From contig JARBJD010000163.1 of the NCBI GenBank assembly GCA_033064195.1, positions 1 through 64,000 of the forward strand: a DNA stretch of 64,000 nucleotides, written 5' to 3'. The notes under the pieces are model-generated. The model was not told the DNA's origin. It made no database searches and saw only the letters and a program-made list of their open reading frames with translations. A program made the position numbers and the translations under genes. Of the stretch, positions 54,701 through 60,290 are shown piece by piece. Numbering within the stretch: position 1 is the first letter of the stretch; each line of letters begins with the position of its first letter. The stretch is from Blattamonas nauphoetae. Lineage: Eukaryota > Preaxostyla > Oxymonadida.

Positions 54701-57594
54701 CAAACTCCCCATTTATCTCCATCAACTCAGATCGCAATGTTTCGATCTCAAATTCAACTTTTTCTGTGATCACCACGAGTGGATGTGATGGAAGTGCTGT
54801 CGGAGCGTCTATCGGCTCTTGGGCTGTTCTGCTGATAACAAATTGCACGTTCTACTCGTGCATCTCCGATCAGAATGGAGGAGCTCTCTCCATCATCATC
54901 ACCACAACAATGGCAACATCAACTGTCCAGAAGTCTCTCTTCAGTATCTGTTCATGCAACTATGTGTCTGGACGAGGTGGAGCAATCATTCTCAGAGGGA
55001 CTGCAGTATCCACAGAATTTTCTTTCAAAACCCTCTCGTTCCAATCCAATGTTGGCTTCGTGGGGAGAGACATCTTCGTTGAATGTGAAGATATCCTCAC
55101 TGTGTGCACTGCCCCACGATTTGCCTTCTCAATAGAATCTCCCTACGACCAGACAAATGCTGTATATGGTACTGATCGACAAATCTTTGCTGGTGTTGAC
55201 TTCGATCTGTTAAGTCTCCTCTTCACTCAGTCATCACCAACAGTCTTTGTTTCCTCGACAGCAGGGTCGGATTCTCATCTTGGCTGTGGATTGGATCGTC
55301 TCCAACCATGCCAATCTATCCATCTCGCCGCATTCAAACTCTCTGGGACGTCGAAAGTCCTCTACGTTGATTCGGCTTCATCTGGTTTCCTAAGCCGTCA
55401 ACTTGTCACAGATTCTCTCTCAATTCTCCCTTGCGACCTCTCTGATCCTGTTGCTCCCCCTCCGACATCGACATTGACATCACTTATTGTTGTGTCTGAT
55501 GTCGCTAAAAGCTCGAATGCAATCGGTCTGATCGTACACACCGGAGTTCTCACGATCAAACGAATTGCATTCTCTCTTCCTTCTACTATCAATACCTTCC
55601 CCTCGCTTATTCTCACTTGTGTGTCAAACAGCACAACAGCTCCCTTACCTGAGCTCGATCTCGAATCGGTGACCTACACAAATTCCTCGTCAGCTGGTAT
55701 TCAATATGGTCTTCATCGAATCCAAGGTGGAGTGGTCACCTGCAAGAAGATCACTGTGGATGTCAGAACAGCCTCCAAAGCCACATTCACGGTGAATACA
55801 AACGACTTAAATCCACAGCCAACTCATCTCCATATCGAAGACTGTATTGTACGAGGGCTCACCTCAACTGCTGACTCAGCTGCGTTTCTTTCTGCCCGGC
55901 TCTTTAAGCCGTCTCCATCTCTTTCTTTTCTGTCCTCTTCGACAATTACTATTGTAAATTCACTCTTTGAAGGAGTTTCTTCCGTTGGAGGGAGTGCCGT
56001 TGCTGGTATTCTTTCTGCTCTTAGTTTCTCTCCATCATCTTCTGTTCAATTGGTTTCGCTCAACCATCAGTTTTTAATTTCTTCTCTCGACTTAGTTTCT
56101 TCATTATTTTCTAGTCCATCAAGATCTTCCAATGCCATCGTTGCCCCATCAATTGTGATGGATGCTTGCACATTCACAAACTGCACAGGAGGAAATGGGA
56201 TTGGAACAGCAATTGCATCAATCACATCCTGCAATGTCACTCTACATCAATCGGCCTTCAAAGGAACTGTTCCTCCTTCGTCTCTCCTCAACCAAAACAT
56301 TCTTGACGAACTCCAAAATTGGTACAATGTACTCTTCAATCTTGTGGACGTGAATCTCACCTCCATTCACTCCAACTTCACCCACAACGGAGGAGGTGGT
56401 ATCCAAGCCACATCCTCAAACATCACTCTCACAGAAGCTCTGTTCGAAGCCAACAAGCCTATGATTACTGGCTATGAAACACTCAGAAGAAATATTCGGT
56501 GCACCAACACTTCAGTATACGTCACGTCTCTCTCCGGTGGAGACGGGACCCCTGGTTCGGAAACTGAATATCTTTGGATCGAAGCCGATGATACCAGTTC
56601 ACTCGGCGGGATCCTCGCAGAATCGAAACAGACATCTTTCGTCCCTTCGCTCACAACCATCACGCTTGGTGAAATCGCTCCAACCGCTCGCGAATATTCA
56701 TTCATCTTCTCGGGACAAAATCTCTTCCCAATCAACATCTCAGCGGAAATCATTCTTGTGAATGAAACATCACAGAACGAAACTGTCGTGAAAATGCTCA
56801 TCTCGACTTACCACAACGAGACTGCATTCACAATCCGTGTTCCAATGGAAAGCATCCCGGTTTCTCTCACACCTCCCTCGAACACATCATCCTCTCTCTC
56901 AAATTCAAACTCCTATTCCTTGTACGGGCTTGTCAGAAATGGAAAACACACCACTGATCGGATCAAGATTCTCGCTGAAACGAAGGAACCGACGATAGAA
57001 GATCCAGAAGATCCAAACAAGAAAAGTTCATCATGGATCGTTGTCACATTGATAGTCGTTGTTGTTGTAAGTGTGGTCGTTATTGTCATTGTTGTGATCG
57101 TTTGTGTTGTTCGCCACCGAAAGGAGCGGATGCCTTACGTCACAAAGCCAAGAGATGATGACTCAGATTCTAATTCAATGGATCTTCCCCCCAATCAGCC
57201 TCTCGTGAAGCCAGTGAACAAGCCAAACCCAAGCATCTTTGTCTCCTCTTACGCCAGCACCGACGACGATGATGACGATGATGCTGATGATGATGATCGA
57301 TTCAATGGGCAATACGAAGACTCTACTCCGTTGCGCAACTCCAACCCACCTCAACAGAAATCAACTGGGACCACTCGACGACCCTTCGCTCCCTCATCTC
57401 TTGCTCAGCGCTCCACTTCCAGCCAACGAGGAGAGACATCTCATCGACCAGGCACAGGAGAATCTGGATCAAGCGTCTACACAAACTGGGGTCGGCCAAA
57501 TCAGGATTCATCCCAACCGTCATATCCCCAGACTTTTACTGTAAATCCACAAGCTCAGGTGACCTCAAATTTCCTCCGGCGGGCATACGAATAA
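36796..57594 (+). CDS. Giant single-pass surface protein of right-handed beta-helix modules
   Basis: An uninterrupted frame of about 6,932 residues. The ATG chosen (MISLFTLLSWTFC) gives a signal peptide. Residues of about 250-810 are dense beta-helix coils with the pattern N-x-x-F/C-x-x-C-x-A followed by GGG (NGGGLYCSG, GSGGGAYVTG), like polymorphic outer-membrane or parallel beta-helix repeats. The rest consists of about fifteen ~380-residue modules, each opening with a Cys-Gly to Pro-Cys motif (DQCGLDWIPC, WCGFSTLPC, VCGFVEWPC, HLGCGLDRLQPC). Near the end a membrane span (WIVVTLIVVVVVSVVVIVIV, about 6747-6770) is followed by a basic stop and a cytoplasmic tail with an acidic run (DDDDDDDADDDD). 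N-glycosylation sequons are abundant. Probable role: adhesion, prey or host contact; inferred from architecture only. Confidence 0.8.
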   Translation: MISLFTLLSWTFCPMSYGTSYNIRPFATYLSEATSLHNHRSKNQMNSIYLPKGTFSLDNETFSNTNLEMKSNFSTILTEKSDHTHVFFFFRNSSVVLTDLLFERNHNSFFASLNSDSHMFMNNCTLSSASTKSFFNIDQSSIILHDTSIIHTNHTILSSSLTDCSTFGMLSLSNLQMSSVIGPPTISFLSQRNLSSFVLSASSFSNWTSCLSSSVCRPNNLTTSRFQTSTIHSSSFSDSSTPFVSPNPQKNFFPSNLFKNSSFQRCNAAYQSRQTIPSMVLSPGDTFDDILSPALDGGALCITSTPVILDNCRFTNCSGGTGGAVFSSSSATLTIKGSTQFENCSASANGGGLYCSGTGLSLEGSTTFTNCSATGSGGGAYVTGSSPFSINQVNFVECIATQNAGGLWTDSSVTITNTNFTQCSSARSGGGVYASGSPSTLEDVEFTSCKATGASGGGLWIAATLTMNNTKFDSCEAVQDGGGVEVSSGPVSMENVEFLLCTVTRSGGGLHVAGGDVKINGTSNFTNCRAQTDGGGISISAGSLTLTAIPFTTCRASGNGGGIHHRNKLTLTQQLTFVSCTAGNGGAIYSDWSGTTSLDVIITNCNATSNGGGLFINSGTITLPSSSKVTSNATSNGGGVYLRGGTLNSYANMTSCKANFGGAICAVGGNLKIHNGVNISSCDASTNGGGIMINGAVTAEINSTTIQSCSAQSNGGGLHIAECTSVTINSPIESCSATTGGGGLSVTGGGTVTIISTVEFRSCSASVGGGISIVHTSGNFKIPLGTTFASCTGTHGKNVFISANNLTQLLSPPADRFTVDGSPSSTNPNYYFNFMGIDSSQPVDRPLHAYRTTNPRTEIRVDETHSKSLDFDQCGLDWIPCKTVNFGIWNPQNSYNVVVYGQGSMESFNADSPDPSTISGSPTTSVLTSIDAGVTVETNLIIKRISLNHQTSSYLTFTLSQPGSNLTVSEVKILPSTPTAGLFVVQNGLLDITDLTTDYPNQIISQSGGRISVVNSNLKSSFSSPFVHTGGEATFRGSTLTISANGVLLRTDGPHELTIESCHLFGWGSGESQGIVGDPTKLRVDLSDFTSFKTTVSNGSCVSCTAKASSIITFSASTTSLCSAMNGGSVYIIAKDGSDVSIGGTFSSKADELGGGVFIWAESSTATPYKYDLRSCLFPSCSAVQNGSKIFVRANNLSNALHRDNFPSLDSTMDYACADSSFPTEHYPIKPFFDRLASPVYLNVTGSSYAWCGFSTLPCTTLQLAHNRPDMTNLFTIKVMENIVSAQTILNKAVIITQNDSSSKLSIQIQGGLTFSASSFEINTLQVETSQDQSIVVQSPANLKLVTVSLTCVAAATGSVFKIASVLSIETSTFTSSSLNCHAIYSSGGSKISITQSSFTNFQSDSNGGAIQAESLQNSDEFSLDHVTFTNCQATTANSRGGAVYLSGATTKLTFTNLVFSQCHADYGENVYIQADTNLKEMVTNSTQVDAKFIDSYSNDTNKMNLLMGSNGNGPYIPFVLYFQQRTSPVYAGNTDDLTVPPRIISADVDICGFGTFPCSTIKYAVTVSNTLNLVTPNVVELLCPFTHGIAANLDPTRPTIISHNWSPVLKIKPPPQSFTSTGDLTFDSFTFDLSDSPSGHTFQATSGLLTLNSTTLITSTVHTESFLRVSGAEVTLNGFTVSSVTWVKSLFQVLSGELFINHASMENVVGSSRGLIDSKSTLQITNSTFTSGTKRFLFIDVNSQTTIVNTTISQFTSLSDNGAGIFGTKMNLLKLDNTTMDQCKGLNGGAIYVAMISSSSMELVGGTKFTGCTATGKGGGVYVNTIDGSLQLTGTQFSSCWASSSLDGHDLFIDSNNLTKSVLSSSHPSNPRFDFSFKNTSAEFDYMEGYDTNNVSCTIPLCLFYWTLNETAFVFDDGTSNGFDAVVCGFVEWPCHQFQRALLRAKQCGGSEQVITVDTICAVHNEQVLDGSATTVNGSSLYGTKSIVAIKTTDPVAIRHVGNTTMERLDFQYTTASSGSEHCLIHNSGRLKFILTSFTSLSSNPTRSILISISGFVDIEEVTLTQQDLEVEGFIMRGNTQTTIFDSNLNEISTKTTNGFFSSNGPSHSMLLHQCRVSNSKSNSSVFAGTNFASYVLRNVTFSNLTVTNGNGSALNLVILSSRTAYIEDCLFTLCDALEGNGGGIYLNMHPHGIFKINATLNTTFTSCQATSTGSNGLGGAMSIYLQDSATDFLFSNLSIQTCEARSGKQIFIEGDNLTKSIVESKFDFPYSTQIDDMRGYDFRDTNVAIPLIYYFSNMFAPAIVDSVNGADFARCGSTSYPCQSLDYAIQLLRDHSLAIEISIRGKIETSNNLECNETMMAITVDGVVGTTAEWEFLVDAQLVNSGNTKIEYVIFKTSSATSTETELILCKEGSIELKKCKLEKMTLPRNYSLMRVTKGEAVLEEFGIDEGSTWDDTKGIVVSGTGKVIVRDSQMKNVNCGTSGLFEVESGGSLKLLNVSISDIDGMDGVVKGTNGTLVQFEDVRMSNIGLTSGKSGVNMEVGGSSSFVMTNVSFVGCKSSSNGGAVFVTLWNGGEFVVNGSGMNTFTSCSAKYDGGGIFMKLEANARKYKFSNMTFMSCSAVNGKGHHICVETDDLFSSIKESLFDFSYSTVLADMQGTEDGSVYVPLVILFRPRTSPGYVSANGADSSICGFEDYTCKTISCCARVLENANVAVVVAVSENIELSASEQLNFASQLTIHNHNATYSGLKFKDHGSTILENVGRVLFSNQIFDGTERTAASSGLVLVESTAGNLSILTSQLKGLVSADAKKFIRVTGGVFEIVDCVVQEVDVDEGYLIEMDGGKMKMENMTVKSSLVKGKNGLIQITGLTLESSVNGSTFLNLDMDGSCIVATDGKKIEISNTTFSNVTSGKEGGGLKVGVGSTGRLGVTDVKFRACKGTNGGGISVSIVSGSKFEVSGSSEFVSCEANGGAPNGLGGGIYVKAVGGGSIQLTNPTFTGCVAFEHGHDIFVDSSDLEDTVTSTVGAIDSKFGFNYRNTSSETEYMMGYDGLNPGQAIPIIYYFVPVGSPVVVSWTSGIDFGRCGSASYPCKSIEKGLDVLKQNSLTMRVEVRTDLNSAASLELKEMDLEIGVEGGGGTTVEWMFEVDTQLVNSGHTKIESVYFKTLSAASTETELILCKEGSIELKKCKLEKMAGPRSYSLMRVTKGEAVLEEFGIDEDSKWTGNGGIVVSGTGKVIVRDSQMKKVSCGTSGLFEVESGGSLKLLNVSISDIDGMDGVVKGTNGTLVQFEDVRMSNIGLTSGTSGVNMEVGGSSSFVMTNVSFVGCKSSGNGGAVYVKLWNGGEFVVNGSGMNTFTSCSADDDGGGIFMKLEANARKYKFSNMTFMSCSAVNGKGHHICVETDDLFSSIKESLFDFSYSTVLADMQGTEDGSVYVPLVILFRPRTSPGYVSANGADSSICGFEDYTCKTISCCARVLENANVAVVVAVSENIELSASEQLNFASQLTIHNHNATYSGLKFKDHGSTILENVGRVLFSNQIFDGTERTAASSGLVLVESTAGNLSILTSQLKGLVSADAKKFIRVTGGVFEIVDCVVQEVDVDEGYLIEMDGGKMKMENMTVKSSLVKGKNGLIQITGLTLESSVNGSTFLNLDMDGSCIVATDGKKIEISNTTFSNVTSGKEGGGLKVGVGSTGRLGVTDVKFRACKGTNGGGISVSIVSGSKFEVSGSSEFVSCEANGGAPNGLGGGIYVKAVGGGSIQLTNPTFTGCVAFEHGHDIFVDSSDLEDTVTSTVGAIDSKFGFNYRNTSSETEYMMGYDGLNPGQAIPIIYYFVPVGSPVVVSWTSGIDFGRCGSASYPCKSIEKGLDVLKQNSLTMRVEVRTDLNSAASLELKEMDLEIGVEGGGGTTVEWMFEVDTQLVNSGHTKIESVYFKTLSAASTETELILCKEGSIELKKCKLEKMAGPRSYSLMRVTKGEAVLEEFGIDEDSKWTGNGGIVVSGTGKVIVRDSQMKKVSCGTSGLFEVESGGSLKLLNVSISDIDGMDGVVKGTNGTLVQFEDVRMSNIGLTSGTSGVNMEVGGSSSFVMTNVSFVGCKSSSNGGAVFVTLWNGGEFVVNGSGMNTFTSCSADDDGGGIFMKLEANARKYKFSNMTFMSCSAVNGKGHHICVETDDLFSSIKESLFDFSYSTVLADMQGTEDGSVYVPLVILFRPRTSPGYVSANGADSSICGFEDYTCKTISCCARVLENANVAVVVAVSENIELSASEQLNFASQLTIHNHNATYSGLKFKDHGSTILENVGRVLFSNQIFDGTERTAASSGLVLVESTAGNLSILTSQLKGLVSADAKKFIRVTGGVFEIVDCVVQEVDVDEGYLIEMDGGKMKMENMTVKSSLVKGKNGLIQITGLTLESSVNGSTFLNLDMDGSCIVATDGKKIEISNTTFSNVTSGKEGGGLKVGVGSTGRLGVTDVKFRACKGTNGGGISVSIVSGSKFEVSGSSEFVSCEANGGAPNGLGGGIYVKAVGGGSIQLTNPTFTGCVAFEHGHDIFVDSSDLEDTVTSTVGAIDSKFGFNYRNTSSETEYMMGYDGLNPGQAIPIIYYFVPVGSPVVVSWTSGIDFGRCGSASYPCKSIEKGLDVLKQNSLTMRVEVRTDLNSAASLELKEMDLEIGVEGGGGTTVEWMFEVDTQLVNSGHTKIESVYFKTLSAASTETELILCKEGSIELKKCKLEKMAGPRSYSLMRVTKGEAVLEEFGIDEDSKWTGNGGIVVSGTGKVIVRDSQMKKVSCGTSGLFEVESGGSLKLLNVSISDIDGMDGVVKGTNGTLVQFEDVRMSNIGLTSGTSGVNMEVGGSSSFVMTNVSFVGCKSSGNGGAVYVKLWNGGEFVVNGSGMNTFTSCSADDDGGGIFMKLEANARKYKFSNMTFMSCSAVNGKGHHICVETDDLFSSIKESLFDFSYSTVLADMQGTEDGSVYVPLVILFRPRTSPGYVSANGADSSICGFEDYTCKTISCCARVLENANVAVVVAVSENIELSASEQLNFASQLTIHNHNATYSGLKFKDHGSTILENVGRVLFSNQIFDGTERTAASSGLVLVESTAGNLSILTSQLKGLVSADAKKFIRVTGGVFEIVDCVVQEVDVDEGYLIEMDGGKMKMENMTVKSSLVKGKNGLIQITGLTLESSVNGSTFLNLDMDGSCIVATDGKKIEISNTTFSNVTSGKEGGGLKVGVGSTGRLGVTDVKFRACKGTNGGGISVSIVSGSKFEVSGSSEFVSCEANGGAPNGLGGGIYVKAVGGGSIQLTNPTFTGCVAFEHGHDIFISSDNLNETVASRTSPIDSKFAFSYHNASDLFDYMQGYDQHSSSQLVPLCLFFWTSQSPAYLNSTGSDVVRCGFSEFPCLTLEYSSDLLQYYALPVVMHVQTLCLLDSYYRIETPTTITSAISHSPGQLDFATFMHIFSPTHITQLSLNPPLSGSAFYVLAHSLTISECSLVPVVLTGRLVDTMNGTTSFDSSIIQSITFDETVAACQNGSFVATSIQVKSSSVNQPIFSSSRQKTRITLDNCLFTALSTSTSLISVVQGSCTIASTTFHQINPISSSSFDGSCIHINTLGTSICTITNVQFNFTSTESGNGGSVYACLAGSSSLILNGNNGVSFNFTEAGPLTSTVPSTLPHVGFGGGLCIWVLDTTASFGLHNLTFSNCDASFGKNLFVASPNLTSHVTSTSFDFSFASDYPPMLGFDQLNDTFTIPLALFFTPLTTPGYVSDSAYDSVVCGFFDFPCYQLATLVSRMKKESLTLDCQIITSTTVKDTVVHTTGMFNISSSDPISYAIMTIDTITSSSTTVIKSSGSLSFSLIHFYIEDPCASLVSVIESSGSVSFIDCKTEVKPLSTFQSLLLKQSGSTANLLNFSLNEPSSSDVTFFNLFSFNDTKTTFSLHSIHHLINILQTPLISLNNSLTIIQHSNFSNVASNSPFISINSDRNVSISNSTFSVITTSGCDGSAVGASIGSWAVLLITNCTFYSCISDQNGGALSIIITTTMATSTVQKSLFSICSCNYVSGRGGAIILRGTAVSTEFSFKTLSFQSNVGFVGRDIFVECEDILTVCTAPRFAFSIESPYDQTNAVYGTDRQIFAGVDFDLLSLLFTQSSPTVFVSSTAGSDSHLGCGLDRLQPCQSIHLAAFKLSGTSKVLYVDSASSGFLSRQLVTDSLSILPCDLSDPVAPPPTSTLTSLIVVSDVAKSSNAIGLIVHTGVLTIKRIAFSLPSTINTFPSLILTCVSNSTTAPLPELDLESVTYTNSSSAGIQYGLHRIQGGVVTCKKITVDVRTASKATFTVNTNDLNPQPTHLHIEDCIVRGLTSTADSAAFLSARLFKPSPSLSFLSSSTITIVNSLFEGVSSVGGSAVAGILSALSFSPSSSVQLVSLNHQFLISSLDLVSSLFSSPSRSSNAIVAPSIVMDACTFTNCTGGNGIGTAIASITSCNVTLHQSAFKGTVPPSSLLNQNILDELQNWYNVLFNLVDVNLTSIHSNFTHNGGGGIQATSSNITLTEALFEANKPMITGYETLRRNIRCTNTSVYVTSLSGGDGTPGSETEYLWIEADDTSSLGGILAESKQTSFVPSLTTITLGEIAPTAREYSFIFSGQNLFPINISAEIILVNETSQNETVVKMLISTYHNETAFTIRVPMESIPVSLTPPSNTSSSLSNSNSYSLYGLVRNGKHTTDRIKILAETKEPTIEDPEDPNKKSSSWIVVTLIVVVVVSVVVIVIVVIVCVVRHRKERMPYVTKPRDDDSDSNSMDLPPNQPLVKPVNKPNPSIFVSSYASTDDDDDDDADDDDRFNGQYEDSTPLRNSNPPQQKSTGTTRRPFAPSSLAQRSTSSQRGETSHRPGTGESGSSVYTNWGRPNQDSSQPSYPQTFTVNPQAQVTSNFLRRAYE
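43660..52752 (+). repeat. 2,307-bp in-frame tandem array inside the giant surface gene
   Basis: Four units start at about 43660, 45967, 48274 and 50581; the last is cut at 52752 where the sequence switches abruptly to unrelated text after CATGATATTTT. Each unit is 769 codons and spans two beta-helix modules (one with FGRCGSASYPC, the next with ICGFEDYTC). The first 600 bp of unit 1 are diverged; the remaining array is almost identical at the nucleotide level. The period is a multiple of three, so the frame is preserved at every junction. Confidence 0.9.
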
Positions 57595-57756
57595 TGGCAA
57601 AATTAATTCATGATTCTTTCACTATTTTCATTTCATTCGAGAGTAATAGCTGATGTTTTATCGATAATTTAGGCGTTAACAAGCTCAGAGTAGGTGACCG
57701 CAGAACCTCCGATCATTGTTTAACGGATCTCAAGGATTTAGGGAGATGTTTCTGGG

Positions 57757-58752
57757 CTTTAAGCTCCACATTCTTGATCATTCCACAAGTCTTGTTTTGA
57801 ATTACTTTTTTTGGATCAATAAGGAATAGATCGTATCATAACCGACATAAATGATATGTTAGTCGCCAATCTCCAATCAATCTATCTTAATACTGGTTTA
57901 CGACAACTTCGCGCAAAAATTGAAAAGAAGTCAAACTTTGGTTTGATCAATCCAAAACTCTTAAATCGGTGCTTTAAAATATAGCAATGTTTTTCTATCA
58001 TACTTCTCCACAAATTGAACCACTATTTGTTGATGAAATCCTTTGGATTGGCATGTTGGGAAAGATCTGTGAGTATCGAAGTCAATCCACAAACTGACCA
58101 GGTGTCGATTGTTTTGTCTCCAAAGTTGATCAGGGACAGATTCATCATACCTCAAATGATTCATGATCCATATCTTGCTGAAATACAAGACTAAATCTGC
58201 GAATGGAGATGGTAAAAACCAACGCCTGAAAATAATAGCTCCCAAAGGACTTGGAGACAATTTTGCTGTGGAAACATTCCTGTTATTATTCTTTCAATCA
58301 CCTCACTCGATTTCATGAATTAACAATTTCTCTGGTTTTTCCAAAAAAAGAAACTGTTATGATGTTTGCCAAATTTTCGCCCATTCCTGGAAAATTTCTT
58401 GACAAACACGATCTCATCCCAATTGGGAGACAATTTTCATAACGTGGGAACATACTCTGGCTCTTCAATGACAATTATATCTTCTGTTTTATTTATTTGA
58501 GAAAGATAGAGAACTTTTTCTTTGAAAATATTCAAAATGTGATTCATTAAGTTTTGCTCGATTTGGTTCTTGGACAGGGATTCCCGAGTGACAGCCTCAC
58601 CCCACAACTTTTTTCAATTTCAATGGAAAATATTCCGAAAAAGGAAAATGGTACAATCATGACAGACAGTAGAGAATATGTCGAAGGAATGGAATCATTT
58701 CAGATATCTCAGAAGAGACTTAGAATAAATAGAAATTCCAACTTGAGACTGA
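57757..58752. repeat. Left arm of a 996-bp inverted repeat
   Basis: Positions pair with 60291-61286 such that coordinates sum to 119043. Homology begins at CTTTAAGCTCCACATTC and stops at TTGAGACTGA. Reading frames across the arms translate identically, and the constant coordinate sum shows no insertions or deletions. Bases 57595-57756 between the giant gene and the arm hold no recognised feature. Confidence 0.9.
57961..58607 (-). CDS. Spliced gene of unknown function, left-arm copy (3' part)
   Basis: Mirror of the right-arm gene. Exons 58456-58607, 58325-58386 and 57961-58265 give a frame of at least 172 residues from EAVTRESLSKNQIEQN through VLYLSQINKTEDIIVIEEPE to SPSPLGAIIFRRWFLPSPF and a C-terminal KTLLYFKAPI. 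No family was recognised. Donors GTATGT and GTTAAT and acceptors TTCCAG and CCACAG are good splice sites. The 5' exon or start codon was not found and may lie in the unshared spacer, so one copy may lack a proper beginning. Confidence 0.5.
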
Positions 58753-58905
58753 CAGCACAAGAACTAATCCGTTGGTGATCGCCAAGATGACATCATGATC
58801 ACCCCATTGACATTTCACTTTCATCATTTCTTTCTGTTTCAACAAAATAGTCATCAACTATTGTCAAAAATTCGTCAGATGCACAATAAGAACTGATTAT
58901 GGCTG

Positions 58906-59362
58906 TCATTCGCTATCTGAATTTCGGACACCATCGAATCGGAATTGTTGGCGATTTTTATAACCAAATGAGGGGTTCAGAGCATCTTCGTTTCTCTCCT
59001 TCGCTGTTTCTTCCTCGTCTGGAACACAGAGTGTTTCCATCTCTGTGAACAATTCTTCGTTGATTATGCCAGTCCTTCCAACAGGTCGGTGACGATCCGC
59101 GAGAGCAAGTATTTCATGAACAAACGAGGTTTCTTGCTCGTCTGTCAATAGGCAATCATTCAAGATCAACCCGCAGTTCCTCCACTCTCGTTGGTTTCGC
59201 CGATGCCACATGTACTGGCAGCTGGTCTTGAAAATGAATGTGACATCCTTTATGAATTACTTTCCCAGGAAGAGCAAAGGCCAGTGATCGAATGCGAATA
59301 GTAAACAGTCCGAATACGCTGACACTCGTCTTCCAAGGATTGTTCCGAACTATTCTTTCCAT
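58906..59362 (-). CDS. Hypothetical protein in the spacer of the inverted repeat
   Basis: Two overlapping minus-strand frames look coding: MERIVRNNPWKTSVSVFGLF to SLAFALPGK, and DVTFIFKTSCQYMWHRRN onward to an acidic, polar tail (VPDEEETAKERNED). They would join smoothly across 13 bases that begin GTAATT and end AAAG. This is too short for a normal intron, though introns here are tiny; a frameshift or sequencing error is equally possible. No family recognised. Start taken at the ATG before ERIVRNN. Confidence 0.35.
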
Positions 59363-59466
59363 CTTGTGTTGATATCTTTTTTGTTTTTTGTCCAATAACT
59401 TTCCATCGATCTTTAAGGAATAATATAGAAGGAAAAATCGGTAAAGTGTTGTGCCGGAAAAGTCGT

Positions 59467-59502
59467 GTTGGTGATCATTTTGTCATGGTCGTGATCACCA
59501 AC
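59467..59502. repeat. Palindrome GTTGGTGATCA...TGATCACCAAC with a partner at 58769-58802
   Basis: An 11-bp perfect inverted repeat (59467-59477 with 59492-59502) encloses a 14-nt centre. A related sequence in reverse orientation lies at 58769-58802 (CCGTTGGTGATC, then CATGATCACC), just inside the left arm. Bases 59503-59668 hold no gene. Possibly a protein-binding site or the end of a small element. Confidence 0.5.
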
Positions 59503-59668
59503 GGAATCACCGGTATATGCATTCCTGTTTACGTTGTTTTGTGATCAGAAGCAAATTCAATGTACACATTGACAAACACCACGAATTGCAGACACTGGAC
59601 CAGAGTTATGACTTGTTGTTAGAGAACGAGAGCGAATAGAGTCTCTTTCGAATCACAGAGAAGGGACA

Positions 59669-59902
59669 ATGTCTGTGTCGGCAATCTGCTGTGAGGAGAT
59701 TCGAAGATGGGTGGTCGAACTTTTTTTGATGTCAAAATTGTCGTCGGGTGGATCCGATATCGCTGTCTCGATGGGACTTATGCGAAATCATGTTTTTGAT
59801 GATAAATCTGATGAGGATGAAGAACAAATGAAGTGGACAAAAACGCCGTATCAGAGTCGATGCGAAGCACAGAATGATTCAGATGACAGTGACAAAATTT
59901 AG
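59669..59902 (+). CDS. Small hypothetical open frame in the inverted-repeat spacer
   Basis: A 77-codon frame from ATG (MSVSAICCEEIRRWVVELF) has an acidic C-terminus (KSDEDEEQMKW, NDSDDSDKI). The composition is protein-like but nothing is recognised and no splice partner is evident. Bases 59903-60290 to the right arm hold no other convincing gene, although the missing 5' end of the right-arm gene could lie there. Confidence 0.25.
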   Translation: MSVSAICCEEIRRWVVELFLMSKLSSGGSDIAVSMGLMRNHVFDDKSDEDEEQMKWTKTPYQSRCEAQNDSDDSDKI

Positions 59903-60290
59903 TATAGAAAAAGAAACTTCATCGCTGGATTTATTTGGTGAGTCTCATCCCAACCTAATTTCGGTGTGACCTCGACTTTTCTTTTGTTCTTCTGTCAGTT
60001 CAGGATCTAGACGAATGCGCATGGACTTCCAGTGATCTTCCTATGGAATGGATCGTGTATTCCGTGTCGTGGTGATCTGGCGAAGGAAAGAAGTGTATTT
60101 CAAGAGATGTGCTGAGATTGTAATTTTTTTCTGAAACGGGTGGTTGATGTCTGACGTTGGTTTTGTAGGAATTGCAGACACTTCCTTCAGAAAGAACATA
60201 AAAATGTGCTCGAAGTACGTGTGGAAATGCGGAAAATACTGTTCCAGGATTGCATGTGGTTCATGTTCCGACTTTATTTCACTTTTGATA

